A DNA stretch of 64,000 bases, taken from positions 62,001-126,000 of the forward strand of contig CANNCL010000002.1 of the NCBI GenBank assembly GCA_947503155.1, read 5' to 3'. The position numbers were made by a program, and so were the translations under genes. Position 1 is the first letter of the stretch; every line of letters starts with the position of its first letter. Shown one piece after another: positions 51,843 through 61,309 of this stretch. The DNA comes from an uncultured Erythrobacter sp. GTDB lineage: Bacteria; Pseudomonadota; Alphaproteobacteria; Sphingomonadales; Sphingomonadaceae. The notes under the pieces were generated by a model. That model did no database searches. It worked only from the letters and a program-made list of their open reading frames with translations, and was not told the origin of the DNA.

Positions 51843-52418
51843 ATGGCAAAGCTCTATTTCTATTATTCCAGCATGAACGCCGGAAAATCGTCTTCGCTTC
51901 TTCAGGCGGATTTTAATTACCGAGAACGCGGCATGGCGACGATGCTATGGACCGCCGCGCTTGATACGCGCAGCGACGGGATGGTGCGCAGCCGGATTGG
52001 CCTTGATGCGGGTGCGCATTTATATCGGCCAGACAGTGACTTACTTTCCGATATTGCCGCGCAAAGTGAAGTAGACGCATTGGACTGCGTCTTGCTCGAT
52101 GAAGCGCAGTTTTTGACCGAAGCGCAGGTCTGGCAATTGGCGGCGGTCGCTGATGAACTGTCTATTCCGGTGCTTTGCTACGGCTTGCGAACCGATTTTC
52201 AAGGGGCGCTGTTCCCGGGTTCTGCGGCGCTGCTGGGCATTGCTGATGCTCTCGTGGAATTAAAAGCGGTGTGCCATTGCGGGCGTAAGGCGACAATGAA
52301 CCTGCGTGTGAATGACGCCGGCGATGCGATCAGAGAGGGTGAGCAAACCGAGATTGGCGGCAATGACCGTTATCTGGCGCTGTGCCGCAAGCATTTCTCA
52401 GAGGCGCTTAATGGCTGA
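51843..52418 (+). CDS. tdk: Thymidine kinase (type II)
   Basis: 191 residues from ATG 51843. P-loop SSMNAGKSSS (residues 9-18), the magnesium/base region LLDEAQFL near residue 83, and a zinc-ribbon with CHCG and LCRKH cysteines near the end. It phosphorylates thymidine for salvage. The acetyltransferase gene overlaps its last 8 bp, so the two are probably translated together. Confidence 0.95.
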   Translation: MAKLYFYYSSMNAGKSSSLLQADFNYRERGMATMLWTAALDTRSDGMVRSRIGLDAGAHLYRPDSDLLSDIAAQSEVDALDCVLLDEAQFLTEAQVWQLAAVADELSIPVLCYGLRTDFQGALFPGSAALLGIADALVELKAVCHCGRKATMNLRVNDAGDAIREGEQTEIGGNDRYLALCRKHFSEALNG

Positions 52419-52947
52419 TCTTTTAGAAGTTCTGGAACACGGCCCGGTTCGGTTGGAGCCGTTTGAAGATCGGCATTTGGAACCTTTGCGCGCAGCCTGC
52501 GCCAGAGATCAGGAAATTTGGCAGATTTATGTTGTAAATCTTGGTGGGGATGGCTTCGACGCAGCGATTGCGATGTTTCGAGCTTCACAAGAATGGGTCA
52601 ATTTTGCGGTCATTGATACGGCCACTGGGCAGCTTGTCGGGATCACCAATTACATTCGGCCAACCTTGTTCGGTGTGGTTGAGATTGGCGGAACCTATAT
52701 CGACCCCAGCGTACGCGGCGGGGGCTTTAATCGTGCGATGAAAAAGTTGCTGATCGAAAATGCGTTTGCGAAAGGTTTTGTGAAGATTGAGTTTCGCGTC
52801 GACATCAGAAATGCGCGATCGAAGGCCGCGGTGACAAAATTAGGCGCGGTGCGGGAGGGGACCATTCGTCAGGATATGGTGACTTGGACCGGCCATCGCC
52901 GCGATACCGCTTTGTTCGGTCTGCTTCGGGATGAATGGGCGGGTTAA
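52411..52947 (+). CDS. GNAT-family acetyltransferase (RimJ/RimL-like)
   Basis: 178 residues from ATG 52411, overlapping the tdk stop. It has the RimJ/L pattern VRLEPFEDRHLEPLRAACA, VEIGGTYIDPSVRGGGFN for acetyl-CoA binding, and FRVDIRNARSKAAVTKLGAV. It presumably acetylates a protein N terminus or a small amine. The stop overlaps that of glpD by 4 bp on the opposite strand. Confidence 0.87.
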   Translation: MADLLEVLEHGPVRLEPFEDRHLEPLRAACARDQEIWQIYVVNLGGDGFDAAIAMFRASQEWVNFAVIDTATGQLVGITNYIRPTLFGVVEIGGTYIDPSVRGGGFNRAMKKLLIENAFAKGFVKIEFRVDIRNARSKAAVTKLGAVREGTIRQDMVTWTGHRRDTALFGLLRDEWAG

Positions 52948-54419
52948 GCGCGGGCCTCGGCAAACCAATCCGCAACGCGCCGCTGCGCATCACCATCAAG
53001 GTGCAAGTACAGTTTAGAACGCCGCCGCAGCACGTCATCGGCGGTTGTCGCAAATTCTTCGGCCGCAAGGTATTCTAATTCCCGTGCATAGAGATCGCCG
53101 CCCAGATGCGCGCCAAGATCGCCGGTTCCCTGCGCATCGCCAATCATATCCGCCATCAAAGTGCCATAAGCCCGCGCGAGGCGCAGAACGGTTTCGGGCG
53201 GCAGCCACGGATAGGCCGCGGTTTTTTCGCCGACGAAAGCATCAAACCGTGACGGATCGATATCGCCGCCGGGCAATGCTTTCTCCGCTGTCCAAGATGC
53301 GCCAGAAACGCCTAATTTTTCAAGAGCATGTTCAGCAAGCTTGCGGTAAGTTGTCAGCTTTCCTCCAAAGATAGACAGCAGCGCTGGACCATCGTCATTC
53401 AGCTCAAATTGGTAGTCTCGCGTCACGGTTGAATTGGACGCGGCGTTGTTTTCATAGAGCGGGCGCACGCCGGCATAGCTGGCCACCGCTTGCTCAGGCG
53501 AAATGGCGGTGCGCAGATATTCGTTCGCGGCGTCACAGAGATAGGCCGCTTCTTCGGGGCTGATATCAATGCCCGCCGGATCGCCTTTGAATAGCTGATC
53601 CGTGGTTCCGACCAGAGTGAAATCGCGCTCATATGGGATCGCAAAGATGATTCGATCATCCTTGTTTTGAAAGATGTAACAATGGTCCCCTTCGAACAGG
53701 CGCGGGAAGATCAAATGGCTCCCTTTGACTAGACGTAAATTATGATGCTCTTCTGCCGGAACAGCGCGGCCCAAAACACGGTCCACCCAGGGGCCAGCGG
53801 CGTTGACGATCTGATGCGCAGTGATGCGTTCTTCGCCGGTCTCGCTGCGCAAGGTCGCAGTCCAGCTCTCCGTCCCTCGTTCCAGGTTAACGCATTCGGT
53901 GCGGGTGCGAATGTCAGCGCCGCGTTCTCTTGCATCCATACAATTGAGCACGACGAGGCGCGAATCTTCCACCCAGCAATCTGAATATTCAAATCCGCGC
54001 GTCAGCCTGTCCTGTAGGAAGGTTCCATGCGGAGCGGCCCGCAAATTGACATCTTGCGTACCCGGCAGCAGTTTTCGCCCGCCTAAATTGTCGTACAAAA
54101 ACAGGCCCAGCCGCAACATCCATTTGGGCCGCAACCCTTTGTCATGCGGCAACACAAAACGCATCGGCCAAATGATATGCGGCGCAATAGCCAGCAGCCG
54201 CTCGCGTTCAATCAAACTTTCGCGCACCAGCCGGAACTCATAATGTTCCAGATACCGCAATCCGCCATGCACAAGTTTGGTTGATGCACTGGAGGTGTGG
54301 CTCGCCAGATCGTCCTTTTCGACAAGGCAAACTTTGAGCCCGCGACCAGCCGCATCGCGCGCGATCCCCGCGCCATTGATACCGCCGCCGATGATAAGAA
54401 GGTCATAGTGGTTCTGCAT
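52944..54419 (-). CDS. glpD: Aerobic glycerol-3-phosphate dehydrogenase
   Basis: 491 residues. FAD-binding motif IIGGGINGAGIARDAAGRG at residues 9-27, the conserved SSASTKLVHGGLRYLEHYE, and the typical C-terminal alpha-helical domain. It oxidises glycerol 3-phosphate to dihydroxyacetone phosphate and passes electrons to quinone. No glpK or glpF is adjacent. The ATG is 49 bp from the divergent truB start, so the two promoters are close together. Confidence 0.96.
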   Translation of the reverse strand: MQNHYDLLIIGGGINGAGIARDAAGRGLKVCLVEKDDLASHTSSASTKLVHGGLRYLEHYEFRLVRESLIERERLLAIAPHIIWPMRFVLPHDKGLRPKWMLRLGLFLYDNLGGRKLLPGTQDVNLRAAPHGTFLQDRLTRGFEYSDCWVEDSRLVVLNCMDARERGADIRTRTECVNLERGTESWTATLRSETGEERITAHQIVNAAGPWVDRVLGRAVPAEEHHNLRLVKGSHLIFPRLFEGDHCYIFQNKDDRIIFAIPYERDFTLVGTTDQLFKGDPAGIDISPEEAAYLCDAANEYLRTAISPEQAVASYAGVRPLYENNAASNSTVTRDYQFELNDDGPALLSIFGGKLTTYRKLAEHALEKLGVSGASWTAEKALPGGDIDPSRFDAFVGEKTAAYPWLPPETVLRLARAYGTLMADMIGDAQGTGDLGAHLGGDLYARELEYLAAEEFATTADDVLRRRSKLYLHLDGDAQRRVADWFAEARA

Positions 54420-54468
54420 TACAAACGGACGGTTGGCGAATTGCCGGGCATTTGGCTAGAGGGTCGGC

Positions 54469-55395
54469 ATGTCCGACAGCAAAAAACCTGCCCCAAATGG
54501 CTGGATCATCCTCGATAAGCCGCGCGGGCTTGGATCAACGCAGGCTGTTGCGGCGGTGAAACGCAATTTACGTGAAGGCGGGTTTGCGAAGACCAAAGTG
54601 GGGCATGGCGGAACACTGGATCCCCTTGCAGAAGGTGTGCTGCCGATTGCTTTGGGAGAGGCAACAAAACTGGCGGGGCGGATGCTCGACGCCAGCAAGA
54701 TTTATGAATTCACGATCCGCTTTGGCGAAGAGACAAGCACGCTCGACACGGAGGGCGAGATTGTTGCCACAAGTGATGTGTGTCCATCGCATACTGAGAT
54801 CGAGGCGGTTTTGCCGGAATTCACCGGTCCTATTGAGCAAGTTCCTCCCGCATATTCAGCGCTCAAAGTGGACGGAAAGCGCGCCTATGATCTGGCGCGT
54901 GCCGGAGAGGTCGTGGAGCTTAAGAAACGGCCGGTGACCATTCATTCGCTTATTGTTTCTGACACGCCGAAAATAGACGGCGCCGTGACCCTGACCGCGC
55001 ATGTTTCCAAGGGGACATATATCCGCAGTCTGGCCCGCGATATCGCCCGCACACTTGGAAGCTGCGGTCATGTTACCTATCTTCGCCGGACAAAGGCGGG
55101 CCCCTTCTTGGAAACCAGCGCGATTTCGCTGGACAATCTGAACCAAATCGCTAGTGGCGCGCCATTGAAAGACCTCCTCCTGCCGCTAGAGGCGGGGCTG
55201 GACGACATCCCGGCCCTTCACCTCGATCAGACAGACGCGCAGGCGGTCCGAGCGGGCCGGGTCTTGTCTGAATTGCCCCAATCATCCGGGCTTTACTGCG
55301 CCATGCTGGACAATGTCCCGGTGGCACTGGTGGAAATTACGGATGGTTCGACGAAAGTCGTACGGGGTTTTAACCTACCCGATGTCGCTGAGTAG
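54469..55395 (+). CDS. truB: tRNA pseudouridine(55) synthase
   Basis: 308 residues. The catalytic Asp51 lies in HGGTLDPLAEGVLPIALGEA. Further family motifs are YEFTIRFGEET and VSKGTYIRSLARDIA, and the N terminus WIILDKPRGLGST is characteristic. It modifies U55 in the T-arm of tRNA. It heads the truB-rpsO-pnp set and is 12 bp from rpsO. Confidence 0.96.
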   Translation: MSDSKKPAPNGWIILDKPRGLGSTQAVAAVKRNLREGGFAKTKVGHGGTLDPLAEGVLPIALGEATKLAGRMLDASKIYEFTIRFGEETSTLDTEGEIVATSDVCPSHTEIEAVLPEFTGPIEQVPPAYSALKVDGKRAYDLARAGEVVELKKRPVTIHSLIVSDTPKIDGAVTLTAHVSKGTYIRSLARDIARTLGSCGHVTYLRRTKAGPFLETSAISLDNLNQIASGAPLKDLLLPLEAGLDDIPALHLDQTDAQAVRAGRVLSELPQSSGLYCAMLDNVPVALVEITDGSTKVVRGFNLPDVAE

Positions 55396-55407
55396 AAAGA
55401 ATACAAT

Positions 55408-55677
55408 ATGTCGATTTCTCCCGAGCAAAAAGCCGAAGTAATTAAAGACAATTCCCGCGCCGATGGCGACACGGGCAGCCCAGAAGTTCAGGTCGCGATC
55501 CTCACGCAGCGTATCCGCAACCTAACCGATCACTTTAAGGGCAACCATAAAGACAACCATTCGCGCCGCGGCCTTCTGATGATGGTCAATAAGCGCCGCA
55601 AGCTGCTTTCATACCTTAAGAGTAAGGATGTTGAGCGGTATAACTCGCTGATCCAGAAATTGGGTCTGCGTAAGTAA
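55408..55677 (+). CDS. rpsO: 30S ribosomal protein S15
   Basis: 89 residues, the standard length. [20 protein letters not shown] and [20 protein letters not shown] are the conserved helices that bind the 16S rRNA central domain. It is located as usual between truB and pnp. An intrinsic terminator directly follows, which would partly separate it from pnp. Confidence 0.98.
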   Translation: MSISPEQKAEVIKDNSRADGDTGSPEVQVAILTQRIRNLTDHFKGNHKDNHSRRGLLMMVNKRRKLLSYLKSKDVERYNSLIQKLGLRK

Positions 55678-55690
55678 GAGTTTCGGGGAG

Positions 55691-55715
55691 GGCGGCTCAA
55701 ACGAGCCGCCTTTTT
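55691..55715 (+). terminator. Intrinsic terminator after rpsO
   Basis: GGCGGCTC (55691-55698) pairs perfectly with GAGCCGCC (55703-55710) around AAAC, followed by TTTTT. It lies 14 bp after the rpsO stop and would limit read-through into pnp. Confidence 0.9.
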
Positions 55716-55727
55716 CGCATTTGGAAA

Positions 55728-55771
55728 CACTCGCAAACAAAAGTGGGCACCGGTTTTGGTGACCGCGAGTG
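55728..55771 (+). promoter_or_regulatory. Structured leader upstream of pnp
   Basis: CACTCGC (55728-55734) pairs with GCGAGTG (55765-55771), enclosing a CACC/GGTG hairpin, and a GGGGC/GCCCC hairpin follows near 55813-55830. A long stem here parallels the E. coli pnp leader, which RNase III cuts and PNPase represses. That this operates here is inferred from position. Confidence 0.45.
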
Positions 55772-55912
55772 CGACCTGAAAGTGAGGCTTGCGAACATCC
55801 GGTTCGCGCCTCTGGGGCACAAAAGAGCCCCGCACCGGACCGGGACGGCATCCCCGGACAATAGAGGCCCCGCCGCGCAATCAGGCGTCATGCGGGTTCA
55901 AAAGGAAAATAC

Positions 55913-58216
55913 ATGTTCGACAAGAAAACCGTATCGCTGGAGTGGGGCGGCAAAACCCTCACCCTCGAAACAGGCCAAATCGCCCGTCAAGCAGACGGCG
56001 CCGTTCTGGCCACTTATGGCGAAACCGTGGTGCTGTGCGCAGTAACCGCCGCCAAACGCGTGAAAGAGGGTCAAGATTTCTTCCCGCTCACCGTGCACTA
56101 TCAAGAAAAATTCTCATCGGCTGGCCGCATCCCTGGCGGCTTCTTTAAGCGTGAAGGCCGCGCGACGGAAAAAGAGACGCTGACATCGCGTCTGATCGAC
56201 CGTCCATGCCGCCCGCTATTCCCCGAAGGTTTCTACAACGAAATCAACGTGATTTGCCAAGTTCTTTCCTATGATGGTGAGACTGAGCCAGACATCGTTG
56301 CAATGATCGCAGCATCAGCTGCGCTCACGATCAGTGGCCTGCCATTCATGGGTCCAATCGGCGCGGCACGCGTTGGCTACAACAATGACGGCGAATACGT
56401 CCTCAACCCAACCACGACCGATGCGCTAGGCGAAAATGGCAATCTCGACCTCGTTGTTGCTGCTACGCAAGACGCGGTGATGATGGTCGAATCAGAAGCC
56501 AAGGAATTGGCCGAAGAAGTGATGCTTGGTGCGGTGATGTTCGCCCACGAAGAAAGCCGCAAGGTTATCGGCGCGATCATCGATCTGGCTGAGCAAGCGG
56601 CGAAGGATCCTTGGGATCTGCCAGCTGCAGACGACAACACCGAAATGAAGGACAAGCTTCGCGGTCTCGTCGGAGCCGACATTGCAGCGGCTTACAAGCT
56701 GACTGACAAGTCGGAGCGTTCTGACGCGCTGAACGCCGCTCGCAGTAAGGCGAAAGAGGCCTATGCTGACGAAGACGGTCAAACGCAGATGACGGCTGGT
56801 AAAGTCGTGAAGAAGCTGGAATCGGAAATCGTTCGCGGTGCTATCCTCAAGGATGGTCAGCGTATTGATGGCCGTAAGACCGACGAAGTTCGCCCGATTG
56901 AGGCGATGGTTGGCTTGCTGCCTCGTACACACGGCTCGGCATTGTTCACTCGCGGTGAAACGCAGGCTATTTGCACCACCACATTGGGCACCAAAGACGC
57001 AGAGCAAATGATCGACGGGCTGGAAGGTCTCTCGTTCAACAACTTCATGTTGCACTATAACTTCCCGCCATATTCGGTCGGCGAAGTGGGTCGTTTCGGC
57101 TTCACCAGCCGCCGCGAAACCGGGCATGGTAAGCTCGCCTATCGCGCGCTCCACCCTGTGCTGCCTTCGGTTGAAGAATTCCCTTACACAATCCGCATGT
57201 TGTCAGACATCACCGAGTCCAACGGCTCGTCTTCGATGGCAACGGTTTGCGGTGGTTCGCTTTCAATGATGGATGCCGGCGTTCCGCTTAAGCGTCCAGT
57301 TTCGGGTATTGCGATGGGTCTGATCCTCGAAGGTGATGATTACACCGTCCTGTCAGACATTCTAGGTGATGAAGATCACTTGGGCGACATGGACTTTAAG
57401 GTTGCTGGTTCCGAAGAAGGCATCACCTCGCTCCAGATGGACATCAAGGTTGCCGGCATCACGCAGGAAATCATGACTAAGGCGCTTGAGCAGGCAAAAG
57501 CCGGCCGCGCGCACATCTTGGGCAAGATGACCGAAGCTCTCGGCGCATCACGCGGCGAAGTTTCCAAGCACGCTCCTCGTATCGAAACGATGCAGATCGA
57601 CAAATCGAAGATCCGCGACATCATCGGTACCGGCGGCAAGGTTATCCGCGAAATCGTTGCTGAAACCGGCGCTAAGGTCGACATTGACGACGAGGGCACG
57701 ATCAAGATCAGCTCTTCAAATGCTGATGAAATCGAAGCGGCGAAGAAATGGATCGCTGGCATCGTAGAAGAAGCCGAAGTTGGCAAAATCTACGAAGGCA
57801 AAGTCGTGAACATCGTCGATTTCGGTGCATTCGTGAACTTCATGGGCGGCAAGGACGGTCTCGTCCATGTGTCCGAAATGAAGAACGAGCGTGTTGAAAA
57901 ACCAACCGACGTTGTTTCCGAAGGCCAAGAAGTGAAGGTCAAGGTTCTCGAGATCGATCAGCGCGGCAAGGTTCGCCTGTCGATGCGCGTAGTTGATCAA
58001 GAAACCGGCGAAGAGTTGGAAGACACTCGCCCGCCACGCGAGAATAAACCGCGCGGTGATCGCGGTGATCGTCGTCCACGTGGCGGCGGCGGTGGCGGTG
58101 GCGGCGGCCGTGGCCGCGGCGGCGACCGTGGTGGCCGCGGCGGCAATAGCGATGGCGGCGGCGATAAGGGCGGAAATGACGGCCCAGCTGGTCTGCCAGA
58201 CTTCCTGAAGGACTAA
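55913..58216 (+). CDS. pnp: Polyribonucleotide nucleotidyltransferase (PNPase)
   Basis: 767 residues. Two RNase PH domains (from [20 protein letters not shown] and from [19 protein letters not shown]), the helical linker, KH ([16 protein letters not shown]) and S1 ([18 protein letters not shown]) are in order. After residue about 700 it has a tail of poly-Gly/Arg ([14 protein letters not shown]) closing with [11 protein letters not shown]. It degrades RNA 3' to 5' with phosphate in the degradosome. The RGG-like tail is longer than in E. coli and may bind RNA or partners. Confidence 0.97.
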   Translation: MFDKKTVSLEWGGKTLTLETGQIARQADGAVLATYGETVVLCAVTAAKRVKEGQDFFPLTVHYQEKFSSAGRIPGGFFKREGRATEKETLTSRLIDRPCRPLFPEGFYNEINVICQVLSYDGETEPDIVAMIAASAALTISGLPFMGPIGAARVGYNNDGEYVLNPTTTDALGENGNLDLVVAATQDAVMMVESEAKELAEEVMLGAVMFAHEESRKVIGAIIDLAEQAAKDPWDLPAADDNTEMKDKLRGLVGADIAAAYKLTDKSERSDALNAARSKAKEAYADEDGQTQMTAGKVVKKLESEIVRGAILKDGQRIDGRKTDEVRPIEAMVGLLPRTHGSALFTRGETQAICTTTLGTKDAEQMIDGLEGLSFNNFMLHYNFPPYSVGEVGRFGFTSRRETGHGKLAYRALHPVLPSVEEFPYTIRMLSDITESNGSSSMATVCGGSLSMMDAGVPLKRPVSGIAMGLILEGDDYTVLSDILGDEDHLGDMDFKVAGSEEGITSLQMDIKVAGITQEIMTKALEQAKAGRAHILGKMTEALGASRGEVSKHAPRIETMQIDKSKIRDIIGTGGKVIREIVAETGAKVDIDDEGTIKISSSNADEIEAAKKWIAGIVEEAEVGKIYEGKVVNIVDFGAFVNFMGGKDGLVHVSEMKNERVEKPTDVVSEGQEVKVKVLEIDQRGKVRLSMRVVDQETGEELEDTRPPRENKPRGDRGDRRPRGGGGGGGGGRGRGGDRGGRGGNSDGGGDKGGNDGPAGLPDFLKD

Positions 58217-58236
58217 TCTCCTTCTGCGACATGAAG

Positions 58237-58274
58237 AAAAGGCCGCTCGGAGTGATCCGGGCGGCCTTTTTCTT
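58237..58274 (+). terminator. Intrinsic terminator after pnp
   Basis: AAAGGCCGC (58238-58246) pairs with GCGGCCTTT (58261-58269) and a smaller CGG/CCG pair lies inside, followed by a T-rich tract. It lies about 20 bp after the pnp stop. Confidence 0.9.
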
Positions 58275-58311
58275 TGCTGACCAAGCCGGCCCAATCGGCT
58301 AACCCCGCAAG

Positions 58312-59004
58312 ATGCTCAAACGCGAACTTATCGACACCGTCACCATTCGAGATGGTGAAACGCTCGAACTCTTTTCCCATGGCCGCGATTTCATGATCGT
58401 GCTGGGTTACAATGAGTTGATGAGCACCCGTATGCGCTTCTCAGAGGAGCAGTTGGCGGAGCTGACGCTTGATCGGTTGGAGGCGGAAAACCCGCGCATC
58501 TTGATCGGGGGGTACGGCATGGGCTTCACCCTGCGCGCGGCGCTGTCGCGGTTAGGGCAGGGCGCAGACGTGGTTGTCGCCGAAATATCAGAGAAGATCG
58601 TCGAGTGGGCGAAAGGGCCGATGGAGGGCTTGACGGGAGAGACCTTGTCAGACCCTCGGCTCGACCTGAAAATCTGCGATGTCGCGGCGCTAATTGACGA
58701 TGCGAATGACGGGACGTGCGAGAAATTCGACGCGATCTTGCTTGATGTCGATAACGGCCCAGACGGTATGGTGCGCGCGGATAACAACCGTATCTATTCG
58801 CGCACTGGCATGGGCAAAGCGCGCGATGCTCTTAAACCCGGCGGCATAGTATCGGTTTGGTCAGCGGCGCCAGATCACGGCTTTCGCCGCCGCATGAAAG
58901 AATCCGGCCTCGACGTGGAAGAACGCAGTGTTCGGTCACGCCCGAACAATAAGGGCGCGCATCATGTGATCTGGTTCGGCCGTAAGAACGATCAAAAATC
59001 GTAG
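58312..59004 (+). CDS. Spermidine synthase-like methyltransferase-fold protein
   Basis: 230 residues with a Rossmann nucleotide-binding fold: ILIGGYGMGFTLRAALS, then VVVAEISEKIVEWAKGP and AILLDVDNGPDG. The arrangement resembles spermidine synthase (SpeE) but lacks obvious polyamine-site tyrosines, so the reaction is uncertain. It overlaps the stop of the next, convergent gene by 13 bp. It is separated from pnp by the terminator. Confidence 0.8.
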   Translation: MLKRELIDTVTIRDGETLELFSHGRDFMIVLGYNELMSTRMRFSEEQLAELTLDRLEAENPRILIGGYGMGFTLRAALSRLGQGADVVVAEISEKIVEWAKGPMEGLTGETLSDPRLDLKICDVAALIDDANDGTCEKFDAILLDVDNGPDGMVRADNNRIYSRTGMGKARDALKPGGIVSVWSAAPDHGFRRRMKESGLDVEERSVRSRPNNKGAHHVIWFGRKNDQKS

Positions 59005-59921
59005 ATGATTGTAATCCGGCTTAGCGTGTCCGTCTTAATCGCGCCCAGCGGCGGATCGGTGTCATGTTCCAGCGTGTAAGAAAGACTGGCCGACAAACCC
59101 CCGCCTAGCGCCGCAGTCAAACCGGTGGTGCTGACAAAAGTGTTGTTGCTCGATTGAACAAAGGCGCTCGCATCCTGAGTCAATTTCAGATTTTCGGCGA
59201 TTTGCCAGTCAAAATCCAGCGCACCAAGACCTGCGATTGAGCTGTCTGACGCGCCGGTAACAAATTGCGTTTGGCGGTATGCGGGGCCGACTTTTACCGC
59301 CAGTTGCATGTCGTCTTCGTCAATCACTCGGTAACCCACGCCGCCCGATCCAGAATATCGCGCGGAGAAACCCTGGAATGTGTCGCGCTCATATTGCGCG
59401 AGGCCATAGATAAACAGCCGGTCAGACAGGTTGTAATTGGCCTCATACGCGGCGAGGAATTGTTCGCGGGTCGTGACACCGTTGTTTTCTTGGTAGTCCA
59501 CTAGGCCGGTTAGCTTGTGCCGCCAATCAATCCCGACGCGTTCCAATGAAAGGCCCGCAGTGATGCCGGTGTTGGAGGCGTTGCCGGTGCTGCGAAATGC
59601 GCCGAGCTGTCCTTGGCCGCTCCAATTGTCAAACAGGCCGGCGCTGCGGATTTCTGCTTCCGCGCTTGCCGCAGATTGGGCCTCCGCAGCGGCAAGCTCT
59701 GTGTCATATCCAGCTAGGATAATGTCGAGCTCTTCCCCATCATCGGGGTTGGTTGCGCGCGCAAGGTCGATCACGGTTCGCACTGCGTCTTCGTCACCGC
59801 TCGCAATCGCCGCATCGATCATCGCGCGCACTGGCGCTGGTAATTCGGCGTGAGCGGCAGAAGGCAGTGCGGCAAAGCAAGTGGCCGCCAAAGCAGCAAA
59901 TACGGTCTTAGAATTCGGCAA
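58992..59921 (-). CDS. DUF481 outer-membrane beta-barrel protein (YdiY-like)
   Basis: 309 residues with a signal peptide cleaved near AHA-ELP (about residue 26). An Ala/Glu-rich helical stretch (residues 28-95) precedes the DUF481 domain of amphipathic beta strands. It ends in TIIYDF, with a terminal phenylalanine typical of outer-membrane barrels. DUF481 members (YdiY) are salt- or stress-induced outer-membrane proteins of unclear function. It follows the DUF1993 gene by only 2 bp. Confidence 0.85.
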   Translation of the reverse strand: MPNSKTVFAALAATCFAALPSAAHAELPAPVRAMIDAAIASGDEDAVRTVIDLARATNPDDGEELDIILAGYDTELAAAEAQSAASAEAEIRSAGLFDNWSGQGQLGAFRSTGNASNTGITAGLSLERVGIDWRHKLTGLVDYQENNGVTTREQFLAAYEANYNLSDRLFIYGLAQYERDTFQGFSARYSGSGGVGYRVIDEDDMQLAVKVGPAYRQTQFVTGASDSSIAGLGALDFDWQIAENLKLTQDASAFVQSSNNTFVSTTGLTAALGGGLSASLSYTLEHDTDPPLGAIKTDTLSRITIIYDF

Positions 59922-59923
59922 AG

Positions 59924-60451
59924 TCAGCTCCCGGTCACACGCGGCGCGTGCAGATAATCGCGTTTAACCAAGGGTAAGCCCTTCATCCGCAGGATGTCGT
60001 AAAAGGTTGTAGCGTGGAAATAATAATTCGGTTGAGAGAAGCTCAGCAAGAAATCGGTAATTGTGAATTCCATCAACCGCTTACCGCCCAGCACAAAATG
60101 CACTCGATCGTCACTGATCGCCTCGAGGGCGTCTGAAGAGGTGTCTGCAAGGGCGGTGAGCGCATCGTCGAGCATCGCTCGCATCGCGTCCCAATTGCTC
60201 GGAATATCGGTGAAATCGGGGCTGAACTCGCCGCTCGGCGCAAGCTCTAACGCCAATTTGGAATGCACCCAAACCGAACGCACATGATAGGGCAGCGGCC
60301 ACATATCATCGGCTAGTTTTGCGCCGAGTAACTCGTTGTCGGGGATGTTGTGTTCGGCAGCAAACTCTTCAGCTTTATCGACTTGGGCGCGCACGCCTTT
60401 GAGAATTTGCACACAACTCGGGACGAAGGCGTCGTAAAGGGTCAACGGCAT
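59924..60451 (-). CDS. DUF1993 family protein
   Basis: 175 residues with the DUF1993 features LYDAFVPSCVQILKGV, PYHVRSVWVHSK and FSQPNYYFHATTFYDILR. The family belongs to the DinB-like four-helix fold and usually has metal-binding histidines; HSK and FHATT may supply them. Function unknown. It is probably co-transcribed with the DUF481 gene and is separated from gcrA by a terminator. Confidence 0.88.
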   Translation of the reverse strand: MPLTLYDAFVPSCVQILKGVRAQVDKAEEFAAEHNIPDNELLGAKLADDMWPLPYHVRSVWVHSKLALELAPSGEFSPDFTDIPSNWDAMRAMLDDALTALADTSSDALEAISDDRVHFVLGGKRLMEFTITDFLLSFSQPNYYFHATTFYDILRMKGLPLVKRDYLHAPRVTGS

Positions 60452-60474
60452 CTAAGCGGCTCCTCAAACACAAG

Positions 60475-60510
60475 AAAAAGCCCAGCCGCCAAAAGGCCGC
60501 TGGGCTTTCA
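60475..60510 (-). terminator. Intrinsic terminator after gcrA
   Basis: AAAGCCCAGC (60477-60486) pairs with GCTGGGCTTT (60499-60508), and GCC/GGC pair inside. On the minus strand the hairpin is followed by a T-rich run. It lies 16 bp past the gcrA stop. Confidence 0.88.
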
Positions 60511-60524
60511 AATTTAATATTGAA

Positions 60525-61217
60525 TTATCGAACGCGCGGTCCGCCAAACGGCAGAGGCGGCGGCGGACGGCGGGCACCGCGGGGCAATTGTGCCTGATAG
60601 GCCCGGCCGCAATGTTCGACGCAATAGGGAAAGCCCGGATTTACGTCGGTCCCGCAGAAATGGAAATCGGGTTCGCCCGGATGACCCATTGGCCAGCGGC
60701 AAACTTTGTCTGACAGGTCGAGCAAGCTCGTCTTGTCCGCGATCTCTGCGCTCGGCTTTGCCGGCACGAGGCGGCGAGGCGGCGCTGGCGGGATCGGCGG
60801 TTGCTGATCGCCGGGGCCCTGACGCAAAAATCCGCCAGGACCGACCGATACGATCTTTGGCAGGTCGGGCGTGGGATTGGGCACTGGCTGCGAATTGCTC
60901 CCCGTACCACCATTCGCGGCGGGCTTTGCCGCTGCCGCTGCTGGCGCCGCATTTGCGGCCACAGCGGGCTTGGGCGCGGGCTTTGCCGCGGCCGCTTTCT
61001 TTGGCGGAGCGGCGCTTTTGACCGCGGGTTTCTTCGCCGCCTTTTTCTTGTCGTTCGCCTTTACCGGGGATGGCCGCGATTTCAGGCCAAGCCTGTGCGC
61101 CTTACCAATAACGGCGTTACGGCTGACGCCGCCCAGTTCTTCGGCGATTTGGCTAGCGGTCGAACCGCCTTCCCACATTTTTTTGAGCGTTCCAATGCGC
61201 TCGTCAGTCCAGCTCAT
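60525..61217 (-). CDS. gcrA: GcrA-family cell-cycle regulator
   Basis: 230 residues. N-terminal helix-turn-helix MSWTDERIGTLKKMWEGGST through VSRNAVIGKAHRLGLKSR, a long Ala/Lys/Pro-rich linker (about 50-120), and the C-terminal sigma-70-binding domain with CRWPMGHPGEPDFHFCG. In Caulobacter GcrA binds sigma-70 and activates promoters with CcrM-methylated GAnTC sites. It is monocistronic. Confidence 0.95.
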   Translation of the reverse strand: MSWTDERIGTLKKMWEGGSTASQIAEELGGVSRNAVIGKAHRLGLKSRPSPVKANDKKKAAKKPAVKSAAPPKKAAAAKPAPKPAVAANAAPAAAAAKPAANGGTGSNSQPVPNPTPDLPKIVSVGPGGFLRQGPGDQQPPIPPAPPRRLVPAKPSAEIADKTSLLDLSDKVCRWPMGHPGEPDFHFCGTDVNPGFPYCVEHCGRAYQAQLPRGARRPPPPLPFGGPRVR

Positions 61218-61309
61218 AGGTATTCAATCTCCGTTCGGTCATTTTGACCGTGTGCCACCATAGATAGGCAGCTTGTCACAACTTGCCAGAGGCCCTAACC
61301 GCCTTGCTT

